Source: Bacteroidales bacterium (lineage in GTDB: Bacteria > Bacteroidota > Bacteroidia > Bacteroidales > UBA932). Taken from it: a stretch of 5,661 nt of DNA. How positions within the stretch are numbered: the first letter of the stretch is position 1; the number at the start of each line of letters is the position of its first letter. Where the stretch lies: assembly GCA_017538685.1 (NCBI GenBank), contig JAFYIK010000039.1:1-5661 (forward strand), written 5' to 3'. The notes beneath the pieces were generated by a model, which was given only the letters and a program-made list of their open reading frames with translations, ran no database searches and was not told where the DNA came from. Positions 1 through 5,661 of the stretch are shown in pieces. The position numbers were made by a program, and so were the translations under genes.

Positions 1-833
1 CCGGCGGCATAGGTGTCTCCTGCGCCGGTTGCATCCACCGGATCGGCCGGCCAGGGCTCGATGTAATGCACTTCGTCTCCGGATTTGACGTATGAACCCT
101 GCTTGCCCACCTTCACGATTGCGATCTTGCAGTGCCTGGATATTTCGTCCAGCGAGGCCTGGGCGTCCGGCAGTTTCGTGAATGCCCGCGCTTCAGTCTC
201 GTTCGCGAAAACGATATCCACATAGCGGTCCACTATATCGTGAAGGAACGCTTCGTTGCTTTCGACGACGTTGTACGAGGCCATATCCAGCGAGATTATG
301 CAGCCGGCGGCGTGTGCCAGCTCCACGGCCTTACGGATAAGGGCCTGGTTCTGAACCAGATAGCCTTCGATATGGAAATAATCGTGCCCCTCGAAATACT
401 CGGGCTTAAGGTCTTCCGGGACGAGGTCCAGCGCTGCGCCAAGGTAGACGGCGAACGTGCGCTCGGCGTTTCCGCCGCTCACGAACACCATCGAACGGCC
501 GCTGGATTTGTCGCTCTTCAGGAGCATAGTGTTAACGCCGTACTGCTCCTGGTCGCTCTTGAACAGCAGGCCCAGCTCGTCGTCGCCGATTTTGCCGATG
601 AAGGACGACGGCATTCCGAAGATAGCGGTGCAGGTGATGGTGTTCGCCGCACTGCCGCCGGCCACATATTTCACGCCCAGCGGCTTGAGCGCCTGCCATA
701 TGCGGTCGCCCGTCTCCATATCGACGTGCTGCATACTGCCTTTCGGAAGGTGATACTGTTTAAGAAGTGAGTCGTCAGGAAGGACTGCAAGGATGTCAGT
801 CAGGGCATTGCCTATTCCGAGAATGGATTTCAT
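1..833 (-). CDS. PfkB-family carbohydrate/nucleoside kinase, adenosine kinase-like (3' end outside window)
   Basis: The reverse strand from the ATG at 833-831 reads open to the left edge: 277 codons plus two bases with no stop. The protein begins MKSILGIGNALTDILA, the usual first beta strand of the ribokinase fold. It has the substrate-binding glycine pair and Asn in AGGSAANT (G59, G60, N64), the NxxE metal/phosphate motif as NETE (N211-E214), and the second PfkB signature DATGAGD (267-273), where D273 is the expected catalytic base. The family transfers phosphate from ATP to a sugar or nucleoside hydroxyl in the cytoplasm. The segments KGSMQHVD, FIGKIGDDELG and HIEGYLV recall the adenosine kinase-like PfkB proteins of alphaproteobacteria and Bacteroidales, so a nucleoside or ribose-type substrate is my guess; the substrate cannot be fixed from sequence. 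Such proteins are about 330 residues, so roughly 50 C-terminal residues are missing. The start is supported by the N-terminal motif and by a promoter element 18 bp upstream. No Shine-Dalgarno is visible. Confidence 0.93.
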   Translation of the reverse strand, partial: MKSILGIGNALTDILAVLPDDSLLKQYHLPKGSMQHVDMETGDRIWQALKPLGVKYVAGGSAANTITCTAIFGMPSSFIGKIGDDELGLLFKSDQEQYGVNTMLLKSDKSSGRSMVFVSGGNAERTFAVYLGAALDLVPEDLKPEYFEGHDYFHIEGYLVQNQALIRKAVELAHAAGCIISLDMASYNVVESNEAFLHDIVDRYVDIVFANETEARAFTKLPDAQASLDEISRHCKIAIVKVGKQGSYVKSGDEVHYIEPWPADPVDATGAGDTYAA

Positions 834-851
834 ACGCGGTTCGTTAACATA

Positions 852-859
852 CAAATATA
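852..859 (-). promoter_or_regulatory. -7 promoter element of the PfkB-kinase gene
   Basis: The minus strand reads TATATTTG, an exact match to the Bacteroidota -7 consensus TAnnTTTG. It lies 18 bp upstream of the kinase ATG, so the predicted 5' leader is only about 10-15 nt. No clear TTTG/TTG -33 element is seen 19-21 bp further upstream. It sits 12 bp from the oppositely oriented element of the flippase-like gene, so the two promoters share the same DNA. Confidence 0.6.
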
Positions 860-871
860 ACAAATAATGCG

Positions 872-879
872 TATCTTTG
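872..879 (+). promoter_or_regulatory. -7 promoter element of the flippase-like gene, leaderless or nearly so
   Basis: TATCTTTG matches the Bacteroidota consensus TAnnTTTG exactly. Only 7 bp separate it from the ATG at 887. Transcription in this group starts a few bases past the element, so the mRNA would begin at or within a few nucleotides of the start codon. A -33 TTTG at the usual 19-21 bp spacing is not evident. Confidence 0.6.
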
Positions 880-886
880 CCTTCCG

Positions 887-2029
887 ATGGCAAAAAAAGC
901 GCTTAAAATACTCGAGTACATCATCCTCTTCGGACTGGGTGTAGTGCTGGTTTGGATCGCCCTTCGCGGCATTGACTGGAAGGTATTCGTCGATAATCTG
1001 CACACCGTGCGCTGGGAGTTCGTGGCGCTGTCCGGCTTCTGTTGCCTGTGCGCCCTCATCTTGAGGGCGGAGCGCTGGAAGGATATGCTTCTCCCGCTCG
1101 ATCCGTCCGCCACATTCGTAAAGGCCTGGGATGCCAACAACCTCGGAAACCTCAGTTACCTGGTCGTGGCCGGCAGCGGCGATTTCGTGCGCACGGCCGG
1201 AGTCACCAACAAAACCATCACCTACGACAAAGTCTTCGGCACCGTGCTGATGGAAAGGGCGTGGGACTCGCTGATGGTGATTGTGGTCACTGTGCTCGCC
1301 ATAATCTTCAAGCAGGACGCCATCATCGGTTTCCTCAAGGATTCGGTTCTGAAACCGGCGGCAGGCAGGATGTCGCTCAAGCTCTGGATTATCCTGGGAG
1401 TGGTGATTATCGCCGTCATAGTGTTCTGCGTCCTTATCTACAAACTGCGTGACAAGAGCAAGTTCTTCGGAAAGATTGCAGAGTGGCTGAAGGGCGTTTT
1501 CGACGGCATCAAGGCCTTCCTCGTGATGGACCGCAAGGGCCGCTTCGCCGTGTACACCCTGCTGATCTGGTTCTTCTATGTGGCGATGTGCCAATGCGTT
1601 TTCTGGGCTATGCCAGGCCTGGGGCATCTCACATTCGCGGACGCGCTCTTCCTGTCTGCCATAGGCAACTTCGCCACCATCATCCCCGTTCCCGGCGGTA
1701 TGGGCGCATTCCACTACATAATCGCCCTCGCGATGTCGCAAATCTACGGCTATGGCTGGGAGGTCGGCATCCTCTTCGCCACCCTCACGCACGAAAGCCG
1801 CACGATCCTGCTGGTCGTCCTCGGCGCCGTCTCCGCCTTGGCGATGGGCATCCGCCGCGGAAAACGCAAAGCGGCGATCGATGCGGCCGCTGAGCCTGCG
1901 AAGGCCGCCGCGCCCGCTGAGCCCATAGAGCCCGCCTCGCCAGTGGAGCCCGCCTCGCCCGCGGAGCTCGCCGTGCCAGTGGAGCCCGCCTCGCCCGCCT
2001 CGCCCGCGGAGCCCGTGGGGGATAAGTAG
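887..2029 (+). CDS. Flippase-like integral membrane protein (YbhN / lysylphosphatidylglycerol synthase TM domain family)
   Basis: The 380-residue protein has a short basic N-terminus and several strong hydrophobic segments, near residues 11-27, 44-60, 126-142, 165-184, 221-241, 250-288 and 292-320. The family pattern is clear: an Arg-rich RAERWKDMLLP after the second segment (60-70), NLGNLSYLVVAGSGDFVR (85-102), the GTVLMERAWD block (118-127) and the IPVPGGMGAFHY motif (266-277). This matches the UPF0104/YbhN and AglD group, which shares the transmembrane flippase fold of MprF. Members are thought to move or handle lipid-linked substrates in the inner membrane, but this protein lacks the MprF synthase domain and its substrate is unknown. 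After the last membrane segment come a basic stretch (RRGKRK, 323-328) and about 50 residues of Ala/Pro/Glu/Ser repeats, which are not part of the family core. The gene diverges from the kinase, faces the MFS gene and ends at a strong hairpin. The ATG at 887 follows its -7 element directly, with no in-frame alternative nearby upstream. Confidence 0.9.
   Translation: MAKKALKILEYIILFGLGVVLVWIALRGIDWKVFVDNLHTVRWEFVALSGFCCLCALILRAERWKDMLLPLDPSATFVKAWDANNLGNLSYLVVAGSGDFVRTAGVTNKTITYDKVFGTVLMERAWDSLMVIVVTVLAIIFKQDAIIGFLKDSVLKPAAGRMSLKLWIILGVVIIAVIVFCVLIYKLRDKSKFFGKIAEWLKGVFDGIKAFLVMDRKGRFAVYTLLIWFFYVAMCQCVFWAMPGLGHLTFADALFLSAIGNFATIIPVPGGMGAFHYIIALAMSQIYGYGWEVGILFATLTHESRTILLVVLGAVSALAMGIRRGKRKAAIDAAAEPAKAAAPAEPIEPASPVEPASPAELAVPVEPASPASPAEPVGDK
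1939..2012 (+). repeat. Imperfect tandem repeat encoding the Pro/Ala/Glu/Ser tail
   Basis: Two copies of a unit starting gccagtggagcccgcctcgc occur at 1939-1966 and 1975-2012. The second is longer by repetition of the cgcctcgcc core. They encode PVEPASPAE (352-360) and PVEPASPASPAE (364-375); a related PAEPIEPAS lies just before them at 343-351. The near identity at DNA level, not only in protein, points to recent slippage duplication. The tail would be disordered, acidic and proline-rich, and on predicted topology follows the last membrane segment. Confidence 0.85.
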
Positions 2030-2050
2030 TTAATAGTCAATACTTTACGC

Positions 2051-2084
2051 AAAAGAGGTGTCCTCAAAACGGGACACCTCTTTT
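2051..2084 (+). terminator. Intrinsic terminator after the flippase-like gene, likely bidirectional
   Basis: A perfect 13-bp inverted repeat, AAAAGAGGTGTCC at 2051-2063 and GGACACCTCTTTT at 2072-2084, encloses an 8-nt loop. It begins 21 bp past the stop at 2029. The T run forms the end of the right arm and the A run the start of the left arm, so the hairpin can stop transcription from either side. Confidence 0.85.
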
Positions 2085-2138
2085 CGCTAATTAGCTGATT
2101 GACAGGGACTTGGCCCCCACGCCTGAAATCCGGCAGAT

Positions 2139-2175
2139 AAAAAAATCGCCGACGGAAACGATTCCGACGGCGATT
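2139..2175 (-). terminator. Intrinsic terminator after the MFS transporter gene
   Basis: On the minus strand a hairpin with arms at 2162-2175 and 2144-2157 surrounds a 4-nt loop (2158-2161). Thirteen of 14 positions pair, with one internal U-U mismatch at 2152/2167. The A run at 2139-2145 becomes a seven-U tract on the minus-strand transcript. It lies 25 bp downstream of the MFS stop codon. With the opposing terminator about 55 bp away it insulates the two convergent genes. Confidence 0.87.
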
Positions 2176-2200
2176 CAGTATTCAAAAGCGGGATGACAGC

Positions 2201-3580
2201 CTACTTCGCGGATTCTTCTTTGATGTTCGGAAGTTCGAGGCCGTAGTCCTTGCGGCGGTTCTCGATCTTCAGGGCGATGCTGAACAGGAAGGCCAGCACG
2301 CCGAAGGAGGAGAAGACTATCATAGGGACCACATATCCGCCGGTGCTCTGACGGAGCGAGCCGATGAGGGCGGGCACGAGGCAGAGGCCGATGTTCTGCA
2401 CCCAGAAGATGAGGCAGTAGGCGCTTCCGAGGATCTTTTCATCGATAATCTTCGGCACGGAAGGCCATAGGGCTGCGGGGACCAGCGAGAAGCTGACGCC
2501 GAGGGTAACGATAAGCACCAGGGCGAGGGTCTTGCTGGGGAATGCGGGCAGCAGGAACGCGAAGCTGAGGTGGCAGACTATCATAATGATGGAGCCGACC
2601 ATAAGCATAGAGGCGCCCTTGCCTATGCGGTCGAGGAAGATGCCGAGCAGGGGAGTGAGAGCCATCGCGAGGATGGGGAACACGCTGAACAGGCGGGCTG
2701 CCGACTCGAGATCGATGCCTAGAGTCTCCTCGAGGAAGTTCGGGGCATAGCGCTGGAACGGGAAGATGGCGCTGTAGTACAGCACACAGAGCAGGGCCAC
2801 GATCCAGAACATCTTGCTCTTGAAGATGGCGCCGAGGTCTTTGACGTGGAATTCGTCTTCAGGCGACTTCTCTTCGGTGGCAAGGCCGGCGGCGATGAGC
2901 TGCTTGTCGAACTTGCTGTCCATAAACGCGAACACGATGAAATTGATCAGGCCGATGCAGAGCAGGGCGCCGCAGAAGCCCATAGGAGCCATCACGGAGC
3001 CGCCGAACTTGGCGGAAATGAGCGGCGAAATCCACATCACCGCGAACACGCCGAGGCGGGCGATAGCCATCTCCAGGCCCATTGCAAGAGCCATTTCCTT
3101 GCCCTTGAACCACTTCGCGAGTATCTTCGAAACGTTCGTTCCTTCCATCTCGCAGCCGCAGCCGAAGATCATGAAACCGAGCGCGGCGAGCTTCGCGCTT
3201 GCGGGCATTTCCACCCACCAGCTGTTGAGCCAGCCGGCGAAAGCCGTGGTCTGGAACCAGTCGCTCACGGCGATGAACTTGATTCCTGCGCCGAAGACCA
3301 TCAGACCAGCCGAAAGAATACCGGAGAAACGGACTCCGAGTTTGTCGAGTATGATGCCGGCAAGGATCAGGAAGCCGCAGACCGTGAGTATATACTCCGA
3401 AGCCGCGTATTTTCCGAAAACTCCGCTGTTCCAGCCGAGGTTGCTTTCCACCAACGATTTGAGAGGGGACATCACGTCCACGAACATATAGGCGAAGAAC
3501 ATCATCAACGCCACCAGGATGAGCACCGACCATCTTGCGACGGGGTTGTCATTCATCAATTGCTGCACTTTCTCTGACAT
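2201..3580 (-). CDS. Major facilitator superfamily transporter, MFSD1-like
   Basis: The 459-residue protein has the hydrophobicity of a 12-helix MFS carrier: a first helix near 17-36, six helices up to about residue 220, a charged cytoplasmic loop (about 221-255, rich in Lys/Glu/Asp), and six more up to about 437. The loop after helix 2 carries a motif-A-like GIILDKLGVRFSG (75-87), and the equivalent place in the second half has GIFLDRIGKG (313-322). AKWFKGKEMALAMGLEMAIARLG (155-177) and LWPSVPKIIDEKILGSAYC (371-389), followed by IFWVQNIGL, closely recall the eukaryotic lysosomal carrier MFSD1, reported to move dipeptides. A peptide or other small organic substrate is therefore possible, but it is inferred from remembered family resemblance and is not settled. 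The ATG at 3580 gives a short polar N-terminus before helix 1 and follows an A-rich leader without Shine-Dalgarno. The gene has its own promoter and terminator and so is probably monocistronic, divergent from dxs. Confidence 0.9.
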   Translation of the reverse strand: MSEKVQQLMNDNPVARWSVLILVALMMFFAYMFVDVMSPLKSLVESNLGWNSGVFGKYAASEYILTVCGFLILAGIILDKLGVRFSGILSAGLMVFGAGIKFIAVSDWFQTTAFAGWLNSWWVEMPASAKLAALGFMIFGCGCEMEGTNVSKILAKWFKGKEMALAMGLEMAIARLGVFAVMWISPLISAKFGGSVMAPMGFCGALLCIGLINFIVFAFMDSKFDKQLIAAGLATEEKSPEDEFHVKDLGAIFKSKMFWIVALLCVLYYSAIFPFQRYAPNFLEETLGIDLESAARLFSVFPILAMALTPLLGIFLDRIGKGASMLMVGSIIMIVCHLSFAFLLPAFPSKTLALVLIVTLGVSFSLVPAALWPSVPKIIDEKILGSAYCLIFWVQNIGLCLVPALIGSLRQSTGGYVVPMIVFSSFGVLAFLFSIALKIENRRKDYGLELPNIKEESAK

Positions 3581-3604
3581 ATCATCTATTTCTTTAGCGA
3601 ATTG

Positions 3605-3635
3605 CTAAGTTAGTCTCTTTGGCCGAAAAGTCAAA
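3605..3635 (-). promoter_or_regulatory. Promoter of the MFS transporter gene
   Basis: On the minus strand a -33 TTTG (3635-3632) is followed after exactly 19 bp by TAACTTAG (3612-3605), which differs from TAnnTTTG at one fixed base. The spacing fits the Bacteroidota rule. The leader to the ATG at 3580 would be about 20 nt and is A-rich (AAAGAAATAGATGAT). Confidence 0.6.
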
Positions 3636-3652
3636 ATAAAGTGTTACATTTG
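3618..3652 (+). promoter_or_regulatory. Promoter of dxs, leaderless or nearly so
   Basis: TACATTTG at 3645-3652 matches the -7 consensus TAnnTTTG exactly, 8 bp before the ATG at 3661. A TTTG at 3618-3621 could be the -33 element, but the gap of 23 bp is a little longer than usual. A possible GTG start at 3652 overlaps the last base of the -7 element and would lie upstream of the expected transcript start, which decides for the ATG at 3661. Confidence 0.62.
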
Positions 3653-3660
3653 TGTTTGCG

Positions 3661-5526
3661 ATGGACCGTATACTGGACACTATCAACTCCCCGGCGGACA
3701 TTAAGTCGCTGAATATGGACCAGCTCAGGCAGCTATGTTCCGAGCTTCGTTCATATATGATAGAGGTGTGCTCCGAGCATCCGGGCCATCTTGCCTCCAG
3801 CCTGGGGGCCGTGGAGCTGATAGTCGGCCTGCACTATGTCTATGACGCCCCGAAAGACAAACTGATCTTCGATGTGGGGCATCAGGCCTATGCCCATAAA
3901 ATCCTTACGGGCAGAAAGGAAGAGTTCAAGCGCCTCCGCACCCGCGAGGGCGTGAGCGGCTTCCCGAAGATGGACGAGAGCGAGTACGACGCCTTCGGCG
4001 TGGGGCACGCCTCGAACTCGGTCAGCGCCGCCCTCGGCTATGCGGAGGCATTCGCGCTGCAAGGCTCGGACGCCCACAGCGTCGCCCTGATAGGCGACGG
4101 CGCCCTCACCGGCGGCCTCGCCTTCGAGGCGCTCAACAACGCCGGAGCCAGCAAGGCGAACGTGCTGATACTCCTGAACGACAACAACCAGTCCATAGAC
4201 AAAGCTATAGGCGGACTGCACCAAAGCCTTTTCCGCATCACTTCCAGCGTAAAGTACAACACGCTGAAGGACAAAGTGTGGAGGCGGCTCGGCAACCGCA
4301 GGGTCAGGGGCTTCCTCCAGCGCTGGATCCGTTCCCTCAAATCGTGGATAGTGAAGCGCACGGGAGGCGACATCTTCGAAGCCCTCGGGCTGCGTTACTT
4401 CGGCCCCGTGGACGGCAACGACATCGAGCAGGTGATAAAGAGCCTCCGAAAGATGAAGAACATTCCCGGTCCTGTGGTGCTTCACTGCATCACGGCGAAG
4501 GGCAGCGGATTCGGCCCGGCCGAGGACGACCCCTGCGTCTGGCACGCTCCGGGCAAGTTCGATCCGGAGACTGGCGAAAGACACGTCACCGCTAACAGGC
4601 CCGACCGCTTCCAGGACGTGTTCGGCGAAGTCCTGTGCGAACTCGCAAGGGAGGATTCAAGGATAGTCGGAGTCACGCCGGCGATGGCGAGCGGCTGCGG
4701 AATGAACCTTTTCGCCCGAGAGTTCCCGGACCGCTTCTTCGACGTTGGAATCGAGGAGGAGCACGCCGTGACCTTTTCCGCAGGCCTCGCGGCGGCCGGT
4801 ATGCGCCCCTTCTGCAATATCTATTCGTCTTTCTCCCAGCGGGCATACGACCAGATCATTCACGACGTGGCCCTGCAGAACCTTCCGGTCGTACTCTGCT
4901 TCGACCGCGCGGGCCTGGTGGGCGAAGACGGCGCCACGCACCACGGTATGTTCGACCTGGCGGCCTACCGCGCCATCCCGAACTGCGTGGTAGCCGCCCC
5001 GGCGGACGGCGCCGAGCTGAAGAGCCTGATGTACTCGGCCCTCAAACACGAAGGCGGCCCATATATAATAAGGTATCCGCGCGGGAGCGCGGGGGAGACC
5101 GAATGGCGGGGCGCCGGATTCGAAGAGCTCCCGCTCGGTAGGGCAGTCGAATGCCTGAAGGGCAGCGAGATAGCGGTGGTCGCCATAGGTCCGAGCGTGC
5201 ACGCTGCGCTGGCGGCGGCGGAGGCGGAGGCTTATAAGGGCAAGGTGGGAGTCTACAACTTCCGCTTCCTCAAACCGCTGGACACCCAGATGCTGGACAG
5301 CATCGCGAAGTCCTATAAAAAGATAATCACGGTGGAGGACGGCTCGCTCAAGGGCGGACTTTACGGCGCAGTCTGCGAATATCTCGCGGATAAGGCTCCA
5401 GGGGTGTCTGTGACGGGTATCGGAGCGCCTGACAAGTTCGTCGGGCACGACACCCAGGCGGCTCAGCGCAGGGCGTGCGGAATCGACGCCGAGGGGATTT
5501 CTAAAAAAATTGCAGAAATCTTCTAA
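3661..5526 (+). CDS. dxs: 1-deoxy-D-xylulose-5-phosphate synthase
   Basis: The enzyme condenses pyruvate and glyceraldehyde 3-phosphate, using thiamine diphosphate and Mg2+, to DXP with loss of CO2. This is the first step of the MEP isoprenoid pathway and a source of thiamine and pyridoxal phosphate precursors, in the cytoplasm. The 621 residues match the family length (E. coli about 620). Visible landmarks are GHLASSLG with H43, DVGHQAYAHKILTGR with H74, the cofactor motif GDG (145-147) to N173 with D146 and N173 as Mg2+ ligands, GPVDG, and WHAPGKFDP. The pyrimidine domain has DVGIEEEHAVT with the catalytic Glu at E366, the substrate-site Tyr/Arg in YSSFSQRAYDQ (Y388, R394), DRAGLVGEDGATHHG with R416 and H427, and IRYPRG (R474). 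A transketolase C-terminal domain fills about 490-621. EEEH replaces the AEQH of E. coli, with the catalytic Glu kept. GDGALTGGLAFEALNNAG resembles the main Bacteroidales DXS. No clear hairpin terminator follows, so some readthrough into the tRNA is possible. Confidence 0.97.
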   Translation: MDRILDTINSPADIKSLNMDQLRQLCSELRSYMIEVCSEHPGHLASSLGAVELIVGLHYVYDAPKDKLIFDVGHQAYAHKILTGRKEEFKRLRTREGVSGFPKMDESEYDAFGVGHASNSVSAALGYAEAFALQGSDAHSVALIGDGALTGGLAFEALNNAGASKANVLILLNDNNQSIDKAIGGLHQSLFRITSSVKYNTLKDKVWRRLGNRRVRGFLQRWIRSLKSWIVKRTGGDIFEALGLRYFGPVDGNDIEQVIKSLRKMKNIPGPVVLHCITAKGSGFGPAEDDPCVWHAPGKFDPETGERHVTANRPDRFQDVFGEVLCELAREDSRIVGVTPAMASGCGMNLFAREFPDRFFDVGIEEEHAVTFSAGLAAAGMRPFCNIYSSFSQRAYDQIIHDVALQNLPVVLCFDRAGLVGEDGATHHGMFDLAAYRAIPNCVVAAPADGAELKSLMYSALKHEGGPYIIRYPRGSAGETEWRGAGFEELPLGRAVECLKGSEIAVVAIGPSVHAALAAAEAEAYKGKVGVYNFRFLKPLDTQMLDSIAKSYKKIITVEDGSLKGGLYGAVCEYLADKAPGVSVTGIGAPDKFVGHDTQAAQRRACGIDAEGISKKIAEIF

Positions 5527-5533
5527 AATCTTT

Positions 5534-5563
5534 TTTGTTTTTCCCAAAAGTTCTCTATATTTG
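5534..5563 (+). promoter_or_regulatory. Promoter of the tRNA-Thr gene
   Basis: TTTG at 5534-5537 and TATATTTG at 5556-5563 are separated by 18 bp, close to the Bacteroidota -33/-7 arrangement; the -7 element is an exact match. Transcription would start near 5567, giving a pre-tRNA leader of about 30 nt. The promoter lies immediately downstream of the dxs stop codon. Confidence 0.68.
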
Positions 5564-5565
5564 CA

Positions 5566-5587
5566 GTCCTTTTTGAGAGAAAAGGAC
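5566..5587 (+). other. Hairpin in the 5' leader of the pre-tRNA
   Basis: GTCCTTTT (5566-5573) and AAAAGGAC (5580-5587) form a perfect 8-bp stem with a 6-nt loop, 12 nt before the tRNA. It begins about where the transcript should start, so it would cap the precursor's 5' end. No U tract follows it, so it does not look like a plain dxs terminator on the plus strand. Confidence 0.6.
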
Positions 5588-5599
5588 ATTGACATACCT

Positions 5600-5661
5600 G
5601 CCGATGTAGCTCAGCTGGCCAGAGCACGTGATTTGTAATCTCGGGGTCGACGGTTCGAATC
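5600..5661 (+). tRNA. tRNA-Thr (anticodon UGU), cut by the window end
   Basis: The 5' acceptor strand GCCGATG (5600-5606), D stem GCTC/GAGC (5609-5612, 5622-5625) and the anticodon arm (5627-5643) with loop TTTGTAA are all present. Anticodon TGT at 5634-5636 reads the threonine codon ACA. A 5-nt variable loop GGGTC is followed by T stem GACGG and T loop TTCGAAT (5654-5660). The window stops one base into the 3' T strand, so the rest of that stem and the acceptor 3' strand are missing. The anticodon stem has one U-U opposition (5629/5641). Confidence 0.95.

Noticed and set aside
132..770. Plus-strand frame of 212 codons at the left end.
   Set aside because: The opposite strand encodes a PfkB kinase with intact signature motifs, so this frame is its shadow.
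830..1792. Long minus-strand open frame (320 codons) opposite the flippase-like gene.
   Set aside because: It lies wholly antisense to a gene with clear family motifs, its composition (many His, Asp, Glu) is that of a GC-rich shadow frame, and it runs across the promoter region.
1750..2067. Minus-strand frame with a collagen-like Gly/Ala/Glu/Ser repeat.
   Set aside because: It is the reverse reading of the Pro/Ala/Glu/Ser repeat and extends into the plus-strand terminator; it has no independent start signals.
2086..2095. Perfect 10-bp palindrome GCTAATTAGC between the convergent genes.
   Set aside because: It is short and AT-centred, is not placed at any promoter, and can arise by chance.
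2846..3577. Plus-strand frame of 243 codons opposite the MFS gene.
   Set aside because: It is antisense to a convincing 12-helix transporter and has shadow-like His/Glu-rich composition.
3751..4584. Minus-strand frame of 277 codons opposite dxs.
   Set aside because: The dxs frame explains this region fully, with motif-level matches throughout.
5506..5536. A-rich and T-rich runs around the dxs stop as a possible dxs terminator.
   Set aside because: Only weak A/U pairing is possible and there is no GC-rich stem, so I did not call a terminator.
1..5661. Search for CRISPR, insertion sequences, toxin-antitoxin, phage or defence genes, and riboswitches.
   Set aside because: No spaced direct repeats, transposase motifs or conserved riboswitch cores were seen; the intergenic spaces are short and explained by promoters, terminators and leader elements.

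Overview
The window looks like an ordinary chromosomal stretch of a member of the Bacteroidota, most likely a GC-rich Bacteroidales lineage. The reasons are: four of the five transcription units carry a match to the Bacteroidota -7 promoter element TAnnTTTG just upstream and the fifth has a one-base variant; start codons lack Shine-Dalgarno sequences; third codon positions are rich in G/C; and the DXS and PfkB proteins read like the Bacteroidales versions as I remember them. No database search was possible, so the taxon is an inference.

Layout. Positions 1-833 (minus strand) hold the first 277 codons of a PfkB-family sugar/nucleoside kinase that runs off the left edge. A 53-bp gap with two divergent promoter elements separates it from a plus-strand gene (887-2029) for an integral membrane protein of the YbhN/AglD/MprF flippase-like family, which ends in a repetitive Pro/Ala/Glu/Ser tail. 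A 171-bp convergent intergenic region holds two hairpin terminators, one on each side. A minus-strand MFS transporter resembling MFSD1 fills 2201-3580. An 80-bp divergent promoter region leads to a complete dxs (3661-5526, plus strand), encoding the first enzyme of the MEP isoprenoid pathway. A separate promoter and a leader hairpin then precede a tRNA-Thr(UGU), cut by the right edge at 5661.

How the genes relate. They do not form one operon: every protein gene is transcribed divergently from or convergently to its protein-coding neighbour, and each has its own promoter. DXS supplies DXP for isoprenoids, thiamine and pyridoxal phosphate; the kinase probably acts in nucleoside or sugar salvage; the two membrane proteins have no shown link to either. 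I found no mobile element, CRISPR array, toxin-antitoxin pair, phage gene or defence system. The points most worth a second look are regulatory and structural: two genes predicted to be leaderless or nearly so, overlapping divergent promoters, a hairpin at the predicted 5' end of the pre-tRNA, and the slippage-prone tail of the flippase-like protein.
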